Program-made: the position numbers and the translations under genes
Part shown: positions 5,928 through 5,972 of the stretch, piece by piece
Numbering within the stretch: the stretch's first letter is position 1
Layout of the letters: each line of letters begins with the position of its first letter
NCBI GenBank assembly: GCA_963582255.1
Contig: CAUZRD010000136.1
Location: 1-5,972, forward strand
DNA: 5,972 nt
Source of the DNA: CAUZRD01 sp963582255
GTDB taxonomy: Bacteria > Pseudomonadota > Alphaproteobacteria > Rhizobiales > TMED25
Reading direction: 5' to 3'
The notes under the pieces: generated by a model
What the model was told of the DNA's origin: nothing
Database searches by the model: none
The model's input: only the letters and a program-made list of their open reading frames with translations

Positions 5928-5953
5928 AGCCAAAAACGGCTGAGCCCTTTTTT
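5928..5953 (+). terminator. Terminator-like element after tRNA fragment
   Basis: Two alternative hairpins precede a run of six T (5948-5953): AGCC (5928-5931) with GGCT (5938-5941), or AAAAA-C-GGC with GCC-C-TTTTT around loop TGA (5932-5952). The second, with A residues facing the T tract, resembles an intrinsic terminator that could work in both directions. Its place 17 nt after the CCA suits the original terminator of a tRNA gene, which supports the view that the DNA to the right is the ancestral flank. Confidence 0.6.
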
Positions 5954-5972
5954 ACCTCAGTAGGACAATAGT

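Overview
The window is a piece of a surface-polysaccharide (O-antigen or capsule) gene cluster. All recognisable genes lie on the + strand. The moderate GC content, the compact operon and the gene order point to a gammaproteobacterium, perhaps Pseudomonas- or Halomonas-like. That placement is inference from general resemblance; nothing in the sequence fixes the genus.

Layout: (1) 1-573 is the C-terminal part of a GT4-type glycosyltransferase whose start lies left of the window. (2) 574-1074 is about 500 bp without a convincing gene. It is AT-rich over much of its length and holds inverted repeats, two extended -10 promoter candidates, a perfect 24-bp palindrome and, just before the next gene, a short GC-rich patch. 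(3) 1075-5588 is a tightly packed four-gene unit, fnlA-fnlB-fnlC-wbuB, joined by a 4-nt overlap, a 1-nt overlap and a 4-nt gap. (4) 5589-5972 is non-coding. It contains a degenerate 3' half of a tRNA-Thr(UGU) gene followed by a terminator-like hairpin and T tract.

How the genes work together: FnlA (WbjB/CapE family) converts UDP-D-GlcNAc by 4,6-dehydration and epimerisation to a 4-keto-6-deoxy sugar. FnlB (WbjC/CapF family) reduces the 4-keto group. FnlC (WbjD/CapG family) epimerises C2 to give UDP-N-acetyl-L-fucosamine (UDP-L-FucNAc). WbuB is the glycosyltransferase expected to place L-FucNAc on the growing lipid-linked repeat unit at the cytoplasmic face of the membrane. The upstream glycosyltransferase probably adds another sugar of the same unit. 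No flippase (Wzx), polymerase (Wzy), chain-length regulator or initiating sugar-phosphate transferase is present in the window.

The four core genes are a well-described pathway, and I see no evidence of a wholly new enzymatic system. The most informative non-genic signal is the tRNA-Thr fragment. Its similarity begins in the anticodon loop and runs to the CCA end, and it is followed by a terminator. This is the expected right-hand scar of an element integrated into a tRNA 3' end, and it predicts that the polysaccharide locus lies in, or borders, a tRNA-Thr-associated island extending leftwards. The 24-bp palindrome upstream of fnlA is the best candidate for a regulatory site.
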